Shown here: positions 11,697 to 22,868 of the stretch, piece by piece | Numbering within the stretch: position 1 is the first letter of the stretch | How the letters are laid out: each line of letters begins with the position of its first letter | NCBI GenBank assembly: GCA_024811115.1 | Contig: JAKOGH010000368.1 | Coordinates: forward strand, 1-52,420 | DNA from: Terana coerulea | Taxonomy: Eukaryota; Basidiomycota; Agaricomycetes; Polyporales; Phanerochaetaceae | Direction of reading: 5' to 3' | DNA length: 52,420 nt | Notes under the pieces: model-generated | Database searches by the model: none | What the model was told of the DNA's origin: nothing | What the model saw: only the letters and a program-made list of their open reading frames with translations | Program-made: the position numbers and the translations under genes

Positions 11697-11800
11697 TGGC
11701 CTGACGCGTCCCCGTGACCGTGGTCGAGAGCGAAGTGTGATTCACGGGCAAGCGCCAAGGGCAGAACGCGTCTCTGTCCCCGACCACCACCTTGACACTT
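11697..11800 (-). repeat. SKN7 upstream-flank repeat, copy 2 (inverted)
   Basis: Reverse complement of the repeat at 7262-7362, reading CTGACGCGTCCCCGTGACCG on the + strand. The flipped orientation relative to the nearby SKN7 remnant suggests a local inversion between about 11.4 and 12.4 kb. Confidence 0.65.
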
Positions 11801-12162
11801 TTTGTCTCCTCTACCCTCCTCTACCACGTCACCAATGCACGTCCTCCACAGTCCCCATACGTCACTGTGCGATTCACTCGTGCGCCATTTCCCGAGCCTT
11901 CCGTGACAGCAAACTCGCCTTCTCTCACCGACACCCACGGTGCTGGGCTAGAGACTAGACTCTACTAGAGTGTGTACACGCGAAACTTCTGTCCGTACTA
12001 TATCGCAATGGCGCTGACGCGTCCCCAGCACCAATTCGTACACCGCATCCTTTGCCGTCGAACGGGGCTGGCGTAGGAAGCAACGCGAACGTGAGCAAAT
12101 GGTGCCAGAAGGTGTGCCCCAAGTACCATTGAGAGCGGTACGCGGGAGTAATACCTGCGCAT

Positions 12163-12320
12163 TTACCTATTCTCCTTCGTAAGCCTCACCGTCCTCTCGG
12201 CTGGTGCACATTCTAACGCTCCCTTCGAAGGAAGCCGCAGATCACGGCTGGACAGCACCCTCTGTACACGAGAGGGCATCGGTCCACACAATGAAGGACT
12301 AGCGGTCATAGACTCAAACG
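12163..12320 (+). repeat. 160-bp low-copy repeat, copy 1
   Basis: Matches the reverse complement of 16737-16895 and the direct sequence at 19005-19165, 40160-40262 (partial) and 40555-40725. Landmarks are AGCCTCACCGTCCTCTCGGC, then a CACCCTCTGTACACG-like box and AATGAAGGAC. It lies upstream of 7TM units in several cases. No protein could be assigned; it may be an old exon or a promoter segment. Confidence 0.6.
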
Positions 12321-13284
12321 CTGCGTGGTCGCGGTGCCTTTGCACGTGAAACACGGCCAATGCAGGGCATGCAATCGAACAACAGGTACCATCGGAAGGG
12401 GGATTGAATTTGAGAAGAATAGAGAGGATATCCCAGCAGGCGGTGTCCATGGCGGCTCTCTCCCCGCTCATCTGCCCGCCGCGCTACCGCGATGTCGCCC
12501 TCTGACGCGTACCGACCCGACTTGCCTCGTGGTAAGTAGCCAAACTCCTGCGAACAGACGGCTCGTCTACGTTCATTCCCTCTGCTTGCTTGCAAAGTCA
12601 GCGTGAAACGTCCACTCACGATACTCACGCGTGGCTTACTCTTTCAGTGCATGCGCCTTGGGCAGTGGACCTCTCCATAGCAGAGGCTTAAGATTGGCAC
12701 GATCGAGGAGCACACAACGTAGCAGGTACGCCTCTCTTGGTCGTATCGTCTAAGAGATTCTACTATATCTGACTTCATCAGCTAAACTTCTTCAATATGA
12801 TATGGTTGCTAAGAACTGAGTCTACTAGTGAACCATATCGTGGGATGCCAGGCTCGTTGAAGAAATGTGAAAACGGAGCACGTTTCTGAGGTGGGATCTC
12901 ATCAGGCTGTGCTCCATGGCCGTTAGCATTATCAACGGACACCACTTTATAAGGCTCGTAGTGCACTGTTTATCGTGGTACATGATGATTTTGTCGATAC
13001 GCCGCCGTCTTTCTTCTTCCGCGCGATGTAGGAACCTAATGGTCCTTGTTCTAGGTCATACAACAGCCGCCACAGATGACATCTTTACTGCCATTGTACA
13101 CACATAACGCTGCAGAGAGGCTTCCTAGTGATTGAATTGCGCAAAACTGACACTTGGTGCCTGTGTGGGGAATGCATAGAGTGCAGCACGCCGCTGCGAC
13201 GTACGTCGAATCGGTTCATCATCATAGCCAAGATATTACCGTGTCTGCATCATAGCTTGAACCAGCTTTTATCCCCTGCTAGTT

Positions 13285-13292
13285 TATATAAA
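13285..13292 (+). promoter_or_regulatory. TATA box of 7TM gene C
   Basis: TATATAAA lies 69 bases before the ATG at 13354, the same spacing as in the other copies. Confidence 0.65.
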
Positions 13293-13353
13293 GCTGGCTG
13301 GCCCCGACAGGAGTGCCCCTGTACAATTCACCTCCGCTCACATTCAGGACACC

Positions 13354-14906
13354 ATGTCAGACATCAACTGTGGTGCGAACGAAGCGTGTGGGCAGGTTCA
13401 GGATGCCTTACTCGACCTTCAGGAACTCGTCTTTGATTTTAGTGCGTCGGCAGCAACGGCTATCGCTGTGTCAGCATTCTGCGGTAAGTGAAACCACCGC
13501 ATGCTGGGGCAATCGTGCTCACGAATGAACAGGTGCATACTCTATCCTGTTTCTTCTGGCCATCTGGTGGACACAAGGACGGTCCGGAAGGGGCTACACT
13601 CTATTAAGAGCGATAACTGTTACCCTGTATGTCTGGAAATATTGGAGCAGACATTTTGTTCACGAGTCACGCTTTTCTAGGTGTGTGATGTTATGTATCA
13701 ATTACAGCATGGTCCTAGGGCAATTTGTGCTAATTCGTCAATATGTTTCCAATGACTCGGTACCTCCGAGACTTGCATATCTCACTGAAGGCGTCATCTC
13801 GTTCGTGTTTGAGTGAGTGAGATACAGCTCATATCCTCATAGTATTTGAGTGCTAACTACTCTCATTTGCAGATCCTCGAGAGCGATCATAGTAAGTCTC
13901 ATCTTCAATGACAAACCCTAGGCTAAATATACTCTGACATGCTGTAGTGTGTCTTGTCAGATAGCCTACTCGCTTGGAGATTCTGCGTGCTGTATGGCCA
14001 GGCACGATGGACGAGGATAGTTTCTTCTGTGACCATGATACTAATAACCCGTAAGTAGCCCTCATTTTGTCATGCAGTGGATACAGCTGACAGCTCTTAG
14101 TCCTTGGGCTTACTGCTCCTATAATCCCAATAGTACTCGCATTCAATGTTCCAACCATGTCAACCCTTTACAACAAACTTCTTGACGGCGTGTACCCAGG
14201 TCTTCAGGATGCGTGGTTATGGATGATGTTCGCCAATAACACCGCGCTTACTTTGGCCATCATCGGCAAGATACTGTGCGTAACCCTAGTTGTGCAACTG
14301 AGCGAGCGTGTGGCTTACTACATTTAACATCGCCAGCTATACAAGCCATCAAACTAAGAAGAGCTCTGCTTTGCCCCTCACGGGCTCGCAATATGCCGTG
14401 CTTTTGGAAGCCATTATCGAGTCATCCTTCGTCGCATGGGTAGGAATCATCCTCTTTGGTGCCTCTAACGCAGCTCCCCCCTCATGTGCGCTTGTGTATT
14501 TATTTATGCAGTGCTGCCCGGGCTCAGACAATCATTACAGCGAAGCACAGGCTATAGGTCAACCACAACGCTAGGCGTCGACACAGCGATGTACTACCTC
14601 CTCCCCAGCTTCTTTGTGCGTATACAACTGTTCTCAACTTACTCGGCCATCACTTGCTCATGCAGAGTTCTCTCGTAGGGAATCTCACAGTGTCTTCTCA
14701 CCGTCCGTGTGAGCCTTGTACGGCAATCGCTTGTTTCTGGCGCGTCTCGCGCCATCCGTACCGCGGACGTAGCGTCCAGGATACGAACGATGCTAGGTGC
14801 CCCTGGTACACGTGAGGATACCAGAGTCAATGGGATGCAGACCGGCCATGATGATGCTGATAGCGCGTTGCACTTCAAGCAAGATGAAACATCGGCCTGT
14901 GTATAG
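13354..14906 (+). CDS. 7TM membrane protein copy C, nearly complete
   Basis: Same family as copy B. Exons by eye: 13354-13483, 13533-13626, 13681-13812, 13873-13891, 13948-14050, 14101-14275, about 14338-14483, about 14510-14615, and 14680-14906. The start reads MSDINCGANEACGQVQ. Transmembrane landmarks are GAYSILFLLAIWWTQG, LLAWRFCVLYGQARW, AWLWMMFANNTALTLAIIGK, LEAIIESSFVAWVGIILFG, MYYLLPSFF and GISQCLLTVRVSLV. The tail has RTADVASRIRTMLG and ends LHFKQDETSACV. One doubt: between exons 7 and 8 only a 26-nt GT...AG gap (14484-14509) keeps the frame, which is too short for a normal intron. Either the real splice differs, a deletion has shortened the intron, or the gene is damaged there. Everything else is open. 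Confidence 0.8.
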
Positions 14907-15119
14907 TTTCATTGAAAATGATACCCCGCTAGTCAGCATATTGTATGGATTTGAACACATTGCTTCTTATTACATGGCGTCTGTAAAGCGAGTAATTGCG
15001 CATTCCATGCCTCCACCGCGCATATCCCTCGCTTTCGAGCTGCTGCGGTTAGTATTGTATTTAACGCCTTTATTCCTATCTCACGTCTCGAACCGTCGTT
15101 GTTACAGAGCGACACGTTT

Positions 15120-15715
15120 AAGGCAGAGAGGCCGATGGCGCCGGCGACGACACTGCATGGTAGTCTGGATGATCTTGAGATGCGTAAGGTGCCGCTGGAA
15201 TGACAAACATAAGCGACGAAGCTATGAGGGGGCAAAACGAGCACTTACTTCAAGCATCCTGAACAAGCCATCCTCGTGAATGGCTCGGGAAAAACAACGT
15301 TGATGCCTGACAAACAGGATTTCGTGACGTCGTCCAGCTTCGCGCTACTCGCCATCAAGATGATTGGCATCGTGCGGTTGGACTATCGGATCGGCGCCGT
15401 CGGCGAGATACCATCCAGTCGCGGTATGACAATGTCCTAGCGGATGCATCATGTGTCCGTCAGATCCCCACATCCAAAAAGTGTTGACTGAAGATGCTTA
15501 CCATCAGCACCAAGTCATTGTTCTCAAGATTCGTTTTGCTGACCGCGACGGCACTGCCGTCTGGCACAACATCGATCTTGCACCCGAACACTGGCAAGAA
15601 TTTCGAACCAAGTTTGTGGTTAATCGCGTCGGCGTCGTGCGCGAGCAACATACGCGGCGGGGCCCCGGGCCACCCATGGAAAACATAACAGAGCGAGGGA
15701 AAGCGCATCCCTCTC
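15120..15715 (-). pseudogene. SKN7-like remnant C1 (receiver)
   Basis: Convergent with 7TM copy C. Exon 15700-15510 (- strand) gives the first receiver half, PRRMLLAHDADAINHKLGSK through NLENNDLVLM. After an intron, 15437-15250 gives DIVIPRLDGISPTAPIR, then a stop in place of the next residue, then MPIILMASSAKLDDVTK and VVFPEPFT. The phosphoacceptor Asp at the start of DIVIP is present, but the conserved Lys of PKPFT has become Glu and an in-frame stop interrupts it. A GAAGTAAGTGC donor follows, then RHLTHLKIIQT. The HSF domain is absent. Confidence 0.8.
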
Positions 15716-15889
15716 CGCATGATTTCTGTTTATGTGAATGTGAAAACCATCCGCACATTTTCCTCATACAACGCTTGCTATAGATATGCATTGGTATTGC
15801 CTAAAAGGGGTCCTAGGTATAAGCAAAACGCTTTCCCGTGCGTATCGGAGGTAGGCTGCTCCCATAGAGGAAGTTGGTAAGTATCGTAA

Positions 15890-16590
15890 GCTTATGAGCT
15901 GGATGAGAGCAGCGGGATGTCGCTGAGACGCGGGACTTTCTGCATGGTCCGGGTAACGTTGGGGTGCATGAAGTGACGCTGGAGTGTCATCCATGAGCGA
16001 CGAGCATATGAAGAAGCAGGGTAAGCACTCACTTTGAGGTTCTCGACCAAGCCATCCTCTGTGAACAGCTTGGACGGAACGTTCAAGTCCGTACTCCCGA
16101 TAGACGGTGACGCGCTCGATCGTCCGGCGTCGCGTTGCTCGCCATCGTTGTAACCGGTGAATCAGCCACGTCGACGCGACATTGTCCAACCGCGCCATGA
16201 CAATGCCTTGCCGACTGCACCGTCAGCCCACTCGTATACCAAGTGCAGAGCGGAACGCTTACCATGCACATCCTGTTACTTCCCTCGAGGTTTGTCTTGT
16301 TCGCCGCGACGTTGCCGTCCATCGCAACATCGATCGGGCACCCGAGAACTTGGAAGAATGTCGAGCTGAGCTTCCGGCTGACCGCGTGTCGTCCACAAGC
16401 AACGCGCGAGATGGAACCACTCGCCCGGGGCCGTGCTTGCGCTATCACAGGCGCAGCTCCTGGGGGCTCGCGTCCGCGCTCAGGCCATGCTCCAACCCCA
16501 CTACGGCAACGACAGGTAGCTGCTGCCCATGCATGCGTGTACGGGGTCGCCGCCCACACCGCGACTTCGACAGCGACTGCCAGCATGGCG
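15890..16590 (-). pseudogene. SKN7-like remnant C2 (receiver)
   Basis: A second receiver piece directly upstream of C1 in the - strand sense. 16430-16260 reads SRKLSSTFFQVLGCPIDVAM then GNVAANKTNLEG. 16205-16030 reads DIVMARLDNVASTWLIHR and, in another frame, NVPSKLFTEDGLVENLK. 15990-15890 reads LQRHFMHPNVTRTMQKVPR and ends PLLSSSS. Several frame changes break it. Together with C1 and C3 it shows that the receiver part alone was duplicated in tandem here. Confidence 0.75.
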
Positions 16591-16736
16591 ACGGCTCCCG
16601 TAAGTCATTGCAGGTTGTATGGACGCCCGGAACGTGACAGTGAAGGAAGGGATTAGACTTGGGAAGCATGGTCGGGATATTTGAGCAAAGCGAGTGGTGG
16701 CGGCGGCTGCGACGAGGTAACTTCGAACCAATGACC

Positions 16737-16895
16737 ACAGGTCCCTCATTGTGCAAATCCACGTCGGTGACGATGGCCTCCCCGTGCACAGAGGGTGTTG
16801 CTTAGCCGTGATCTGCAGCTTTCTTCGGAGGGAGCATTAGAATGTGTGCTAGCCGAGAGGACGGTGAGGCTCACCAAAAGGACAGGTAAATGTGC
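16737..16895 (-). repeat. 160-bp low-copy repeat, copy 2 (inverted)
   Basis: Reverse complement of the repeat at 12163-12320, with CTGTCCTTTTGGTGAGCCTC at its left end when read on the - strand. Confidence 0.6.
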
Positions 16896-16984
16896 GGGCA
16901 TTACCCCCGCGAACTGCTCTTAATAGCGCTTGCGGCACACCTTCTAGCAACATCCGCTCGTATTTGCATTGATACGTACTCTAG

Positions 16985-17700
16985 CCCCCTCGACGTCGCC
17001 GAGACGCCGCTGAACTGAGGCATACCAATGTCCTGATCAACGCAGCCGTCAGCTCACTCACGTTCCAAAGGTCGACTGAAGGGCTTACTAGAGGCACCAA
17101 GTCATATCTCTCCGGAATCCACAGCGACATCGATCGCGCGCCCCAAAACCAGCAGGAGCTCAAACAGAGTTCACGATTGATCGCCCCGTCGCTCCACGGC
17201 GGGACCGCCCAGCTGAGTACTCGTCCTCCGGTGTATGCGTAGCTTCTGTGGGTTATATCCGCGCTCCGGTTCCGGCACCAATGGACTGCTTTCGCCCGTG
17301 CTCGCCCTTCTCTTCATGGTCGCCACCCACACCCTGCAACCTCTGGAGCACGACGATAATTTCCGTGTGGCGACTGCTAGTCCATTCTTTCTCGCCGGAG
17401 TTGTGGTGTGCGGGCTGTGGCTGGAGACGCGTCAGCTCCCTCGCGATGTGGTACGGATAGAAACGCGTGCACGCACTCGAGCCCGGCAGCGTCACGCCGC
17501 TTCATATCGGCTCGATAACAAAGCGACAGCGACGCCGGCGCGGACCGCGCGGAAGGCTTCTCGAGCATTGGTGCTACCGGCAGCTGGCGCATGCACCCGG
17601 GACGACGGATGTTGCTTGGCGTTCCTGTAGCCGCGCCGAACGCACGCTGCGAAGCGGCCGACGGAGGCTGTTCGGTCATATACTGCGTGTGCAAACCGGG
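16985..17700 (-). pseudogene. SKN7-like remnant C3 (middle region and receiver start)
   Basis: 17694-17377 (- strand) matches the GC-rich middle of remnant A (shared pieces: EKPSARSAPA, then GLECVHAFLS). About 17200-17030 keeps a very degraded first receiver exon (SDGAINREL, then WIPERYDLVPL in another frame). No second receiver exon follows. This is the most decayed piece. Confidence 0.6.
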
Positions 17701-17769
17701 GCTTTGGTCTTGCTCGTGCGTCTACGCCCACGCAACGCGGGAAAGAGCGCGCTGAACGGAGCGAGGCTG

Positions 17770-18460
17770 GGTGGAAAGAAGATGAAGATGAGGAGTGTAC
17801 CACGGGGTGTATGGCGCAAGCGACATACCTAGGCCTGAGATCCGCACCGTGTGCATCCAGATTGCGCAAACGCCAAGCTTCGCTTTTGTACCCACCATAC
17901 GGGTACACGTCGTCGAAAGGGCAGCGGGCTCAAGGAGGCGAGACGAGGTGCGAGGCATCATGCATGCAGCAGGCGACCGCAGGTAGCGGTGAGATTAGGC
18001 GGGTTTTCTGTAACGAAAGGTGCGGTGAATGGCATTGGAATGGACATAGCAGTAGTCTATGAAGCTTGAAAACCAGTGTGGAGGATGTGCATTGGCGGCG
18101 TGGTAGAGGAGACGAAAAGGATCAAGATGGTGGTGGTGGTCGGAGGCAGAGACGCGTTCTGCCCTAGGCGCTTGTGCGCAATCCTAGCTTGGCTCTCGAC
18201 CACGATATCGATGCGTCGGGTCAGACTGCACACGAAGGCGAGCATGTCAGCATCGTGCAGCATCCCCGGGCTCCATGAATACTCTGAGGCTGTTTTGAGT
18301 AACGGAGCACCCGGCTGAGTGCGTCATACGCGCAAGTCACCTCACCTCCTTCCAAGTCAGTGCGGGATTGACTCATGCGCGCCCTCAATATAGGAAACGC
18401 CGGCACCGCAGCCTCAAAACTTCCTTCACGATTACTAGTTGGGAGTCTTGGCCGGCCTCT
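17770..18460. repeat. region with SKN7 upstream-flank repeat, copy 3
   Basis: At 18128-18230 lies a copy of the 100-bp flank repeat (GTGGTGGTCGGAGGCAGAGA ... CTCGACCACGATATCGATGC). The rest of the stretch has no recognisable gene. Confidence 0.6.
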
Positions 18461-18472
18461 ATAGCTCTCCGC

Positions 18473-18781
18473 TAGTCTCCCTAGGCAGACCTTTAAATCT
18501 TTGATATAAGGTCTGCACTAATTCTGACGCCCCTTGGCGGAGGGGGTCAGATAGCCTTTTAGGAAGGCACTTTTGCCGTCGCTTTCCATCTCCTCCCGCA
18601 CCTCAACGAGCACAACGGGGGCGTGCAGCTTCTCAGAAGACTCCATCAGCCTGCTAGTACTTGCACTGGCCCATCTTCAGCGTATAGAGGCAAGTTCTGC
18701 TGCAAGCGGGCTTGTCTGGGTGCCTTCCTAAAAGGCTATTGGACCCCCTCTGCCAGGGGGCGTCAAATTGGTACAGACTAG
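18473..18781. mobile_element. hAT-like MITE, about 309 bp
   Basis: Long terminal inverted repeats: 18511-18569 (landmarks TGACGCCCCTTGGCGG and TAGCCTTTTAGGAAGGCAC) pair with 18720-18777 (GTGCCTTCCTAAAAGGCTA and TGCCAGGGGGCGTCA). The outer ends read TAGTCT...AGACTAG. The 11-mer TAGCTCTCCGC occurs at both edges (18462-18472 and 18779-18789); 8 of its bases fit the 8-bp target duplication of hAT elements. The left arm carries an extra 34-base hairpin (GCAGACCTT...AAGGTCTGC, 18485-18515). No transposase frame inside. Confidence 0.78.
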
Positions 18782-19004
18782 CTCTCCGCGTCATGCACAG
18801 CATGCATTTGGCCTTCGTGGCGCTGCTCAAGCGCTCAAGCGTTTCACTATGCGATGCCAACTCAGGCTTGGAATTCGCACCTCCCTCACGGACCGTTCTC
18901 GTCCCACTGGGCGTTGGCAGACTACACGTCCGCACGCTTGCAAACTACACTCAATCACTGACTATCACAACGGCGGGAGCAATGCCGGTATGTCTGCCCT
19001 CCTC

Positions 19005-19165
19005 GGTAAAGCCTAACTGTGCCCTTAACCGACACGCATTCTGACGCTCCCTACTCGCAATGCTCCAGATTATGGCTTTAGAGTACCCCCGTGTATTGAA
19101 GGCCATCACCACCGACGTAGGTCCGCGCACTGAAGGACCTGCGGTCACTGATTCAAAACTACATC
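19005..19165 (+). repeat. 160-bp low-copy repeat, copy 3
   Basis: Direct copy of the 12163-12320 repeat, followed by a (CCGCCG/CCACCG) microsatellite at 19166-19200. The sequence from here to the 7TM start is homologous to 40555-41462 upstream of copy E, so units D and E share at least 900 bases of 5' flank. Confidence 0.6.
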
Positions 19166-19832
19166 GCCGCAGCCGCCGCCGCCACCGCCACCGCCACTGC
19201 CTTGCTGGAATATCCCGCCCACTCTGTTCAAATCCAATGCTCCCTATGATGGAACGCTTTGTACAACCACATAACCTGCAATGACTTACTGAAGCGCCGA
19301 TCATGCAGCTTCGAGCGGGCATTTCGCAATGTCGCAGCCGGCTCCGACCACGCCGATGGTGCGCATTTCGGTAGTTCTTAGACATCCGCAGTGCTGAGCT
19401 TATGAAAGCCGACGACATCTCGAATGAAAAAGACACCATGCCGACCAACGTGTTCGTCTCGGACGCCGGATTTTAGAATCGTCTTCGGCGAAGCCAGTGC
19501 CCAGCCGTCAGTGGACGTAATCCGACAGCCGTCGTTGGAAGCTGTCTCTAGCGCTACGTGTCACGCATACCAGTACGCTTACCTTACTGGGAGTCGCTCA
19601 TAGATGATAGATCTGATGGTCTTCGCTGGACAGGTTCTTCCGGTGCCTTACCTAAGATGCACGCTCCGGAAAGCTAATCATACGCTGCGCTGCTGAGAAT
19701 TTCGGCCTGGATGAGGAACGGGAACACTCGACGCGCCTCAAGGACGCAAAGTCCCGGATGATCCCAGCTGCAATGCGGTGAACAGCCTATGACTCCTGGA
19801 CGGGCGACCCCACGCCGGATCACATCTCCACG

Positions 19833-19838
19833 TATATC
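19833..19838 (+). promoter_or_regulatory. TATA-like box of 7TM gene D
   Basis: TATATC lies 72 bases before the ATG at 19905; the same box stands at the same place in copy E. Confidence 0.5.
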
Positions 19839-19904
19839 AGCACGAATGGCTGTCGACTCGGGAGGTACGTCGTGCAACCTACCGTCGTCCACACTTACAT
19901 TACC

Positions 19905-21473
19905 ATGGCTGACTCAAATTGTAGTGCAAACTCTACGTCTTGGCAGAATACCGATGGGGTTTCAACTGCGTATAGCAGCCGTGATACGATGGCCGTGGCG
20001 TCTATGGTCGTGTTAGCATTGTTCGGTGAGAGCCTTTCCGTGGTGCGTGGCATTAGAGCTGATCGGCGAATAGGGGCCTACTCCATCTTGTTTCTTCTGG
20101 CCATCTGGTCTACGTATGGGTGCCCGGGGAAAGCCTATACTCTATTGAGAGTGATTACCGTCGTTATGTATGTCCAGCTCGCTATTTTCCGGTCGCCGCT
20201 TTGCCAGAACTCACACGTCTTTTAGATGTGTACTAGTTTGCATTAGCTCCAGCATGGTTCCAGTCATCTACGCACACACCCCGCAAAATCCCGAGGCTGC
20301 TGATCAAGGCTGGATCTCGGGGATCTTCGATGCCGTACAAAAGTGAGTGTTTTGCAAGTCACATCCAATACGTTGAGTCTGAGCACTGCTCTTTAGTATA
20401 ACCAGCACAATAGTGGTGAGTGCCACAACGAGGCATACGTCAAATACGGCCTAATGTCTCGCAGTGTCTTCTAGCCGATGGCCTCCTCGCTTGGAGGTTC
20501 TGTGTGCTATACGGCCGGCCACGGTGGGCTGCGATATCGTCGTCTCTGGTCATGGTGACATTAACCCGTAAGCAGCCTCAATTTTCACCAGAATAGTAGC
20601 TTTAACTGATTGTTTGTAGTCAGTGGGCTCTTCGTCGCCATAACGGGCGCATACTTCGATCTATACCTTGCAACCCACGACGGCCAGCGGAAGTTCCCCG
20701 CACCACTAACCGTCGCGTGGTCGAAGCTGGGGGACGCGTGGCTGTGGATGATGTTCGCCAACAACAGCGCGCTCACGGTAGCTATCATCGGACGAATACT
20801 GTACGTCAAAATTCGCTCTTATAAAATGTAGCGAACGCGTCGTTGACCCTGGTATGGACAGATACGTCAGGCGACAAGCCAGGAAATGCATGGCTCTGCC
20901 TACCACAGGCTCAAATTATGCGTTGCTTCTCGAGGCGATTGTGGAATCCTCGCTGATTTCGTGGGTGGGGACCATTCTGTTTGGTGCCTACAATGAAAGC
21001 CCGCTTCCTGTACGTTGATCTTCGTGCTCGTCATGCGTCTCTTCGTACTGATTTGTGCTCTATTACAGTATAAAGTGGTGCTGAAGATTGACGGAGGCAA
21101 CGTGCAGAAGCTGGCTGACGAGGCAGGAGCAACGGGGTATGCTCTTCCTCTATTTTTGTACGTGGCAATCGCTTCTGGCAGTCCTTTTGACCTTCCTTCG
21201 CTTACGCAAATGTTTTCATCACAGGGAATCTCGCAATGTCTGCTCACCGTCCGTGTTAGCCTGCTAGCACAGCGGCGTGGCTCTGGCTCTGGCATGCCGC
21301 TGCGTGGTGATTATACCATTGATACTGCGGACGTCGCGGCCAGGATACAAAAGATGTTACCAACATTTGCAGTGCACGAGAATGGCGCTGGAAGCGATGT
21401 CACCGAGAGGAGCTCTAATGATACAGATATAATATCACATGTCAGGGAGGACAGTGTATCAACCACTGTGTGA
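19905..21473 (+). CDS. 7TM membrane protein copy D, possible single frameshift
   Basis: Sister of copy E. Exon 1 (19905-20025) reads MADSNCSANSTSWQNTDG. Exon 2 starts at 20074 with GAYSILFLLAIWSTYG. Further landmarks are LLADGLLAWRFCVLYGRPRW, LVGLFVAITGAYFDLYLATH (or SGLFVAITG by splice choice), AWLWMMFANNSALTVAIIGR, LEAIVESSLISWVGTILFG, YKVVLKIDGGNVQKLADEAG and the last exon GISQCLLTVRVSLL with DTADVAARIQKML, ending SHVREDSVSTTV at 21473. Every exon is open. At the end of exon 8 (21146-21159) the T run before the GTACGT donor is one base shorter than needed to join the last exon in frame. This may be a homopolymer sequencing error, a different donor, or real damage. Confidence 0.78.
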
Positions 21474-21639
21474 TATTTATGGGTATGCAGAACTCTTCGC
21501 GCAATGCGCAAGTACTGTGTATAACACCGCACAGCGACCAGTGCAGGCTGTGTTCTCTGCGCATCCGAGTCCTTCGACACTGGGTGGCCGGCTCGTTTCT
21601 GTTGGCTGCAAAACTGTGACATAAACAAGCACGTAAGGT

Positions 21640-21783
21640 ATAATTATATCCCGGTTTTGTGCCAGCAGAATTCTGATCGAATCGGTGGAAAAAACGACCC
21701 CACTTGCCTAATAAGGCAAGCCTTTACAGTGTTACCACGATTTTACATCGTTTTAGGAACTACAAAACTGTAGTAAAAGTATA
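21640..21783. other. 3' flank of copy D with a short hairpin
   Basis: Contains CTTGCCTAATAAGGCAAG (21705-21722), a perfect 7-bp stem with a 4-base loop. It lies 240 bases past the D stop codon. It could be a 3' end processing structure or the edge of a decayed repeat. Nothing else is recognised. Confidence 0.35.
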
Positions 21784-22170
21784 CAGTGCTTTGCAGGAAA
21801 GTTGAGGAAACTCTGCAGGTCGCAGATTTTCTCCGGTTGTTTGTCCCGTACAACGCTTCCCTAATGCGGTAGTCAGATGGTCACAGCGCTCCTGACACAG
21901 TCACAACGGATGAACAGCGACGAGATGTGGTGTCACACCGGTTTCGGTGCAACGAGTATAGCATACACAGGTTTGTTACAGTAGTATTACAATAAATCCT
22001 CTTCGCAGGTCATCGTCACAGACTGCAAAAGAGAACAAAAGGAGCGGAGAGCTACGCCCTCAGCTTACTGATCTGGGCACCAGGTTGTACCGGGTGACTG
22101 ATGTGACCGGCGAAAATGGACAAACAACCGGGGAAAATCTGCGACCTGCAGAGTTTCCTGCAAAGCACTG
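21784..22170. mobile_element. TA-flanked MITE (Tc1/mariner-type ends), 387 bp
   Basis: Terminal inverted repeats begin CAGTGCTTTGCAGGAAA and run about 55 bases, through CTGCAGGTCGCAGATTTT to GGTTGTTTGTCC. The right arm (22113-22170) is the reverse complement. The left arm has a 10-base insertion after GGAAA. A TA dinucleotide flanks each end (21782-21783 and 22171-22172), as expected for Tc1/mariner/pogo insertion. There is no transposase inside. Confidence 0.82.
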
Positions 22171-22868
22171 TACGGTACGGAAACGCGGGTTGTCAGCTCC
22201 ACCGCCACTTCCTGGGACTCAGCCATAACTCTATCAGCTACAGGACAGGACTCGTGACTCTGGCGCTGGTATGTTGCATGGCAGTTCCCTGAGCGAGTGT
22301 GCACCTCAGCTCTTACTGAACCACTACCGGCGCGTCCCTCCTTTCACTGTTCTCAGGGTGTTTCTTATAAAGCTACCCGTGCGGGTCGTGACCCGCTACT
22401 AGCTCGCAATGGGGCGACCGCAGAGACCGGTGTCGGGGCGGCCGGGGGATACTTGGGCTCATGAGCACAGATCGATGGCGTGCATGATTCCCTGTGCAAT
22501 GTGTCTCTGGCCTTGCACATTGTTGTTCAGCATGTTATACTGGACTGTTACTTCCCTTCCAGTGTCGGTGAGTCTACTCTCATTGATGTTGTTTTATGAA
22601 AATCCTCTAAGTGCGCTGGGTCGAAGGTGTTTCACAAATTAGCTCAAACTACCTGTACTGGGGCTCGGGAACTAAATCAAAACCATAACTTCAGCAGACG
22701 AACAACTACTGTGCAGACCTTACCAGCTTCAGCCCATGACCATATATTTGCATACGGAATCTTTGCTGTACGTAACCAGTGTTCGTTCTGTAGGCTGTGT
22801 ATCTGAATGGTTGCTAAACGACATGTTAGCATGCAGGAGAATACTTGCAGCGCCATGCTGACAACAAG

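Larger units (their letters stand above)
11100..13280. other. decayed intergenic region between units B and C
   Basis: Contains leftover middle-region SKN7 sequence (about 11100-11400), the inverted flank repeat and one copy of the 160-bp repeat described at 12163-12320. The rest has only short frames on both strands, with no recognisable protein and no consistent introns. Confidence 0.5.

Noticed and set aside
11472..11958. Open frames on both strands as a gene
   Set aside because: They are explained by the inverted SKN7 flank repeat and GC-rich sequence; no conserved protein.
22409..22642. MGRPQRPVSGRPGD frame as exon 1 of the kinase
   Set aside because: No in-frame splice to the next exon could be found; joining it would create a stop. 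The ATG at 22869 gives a clean model.
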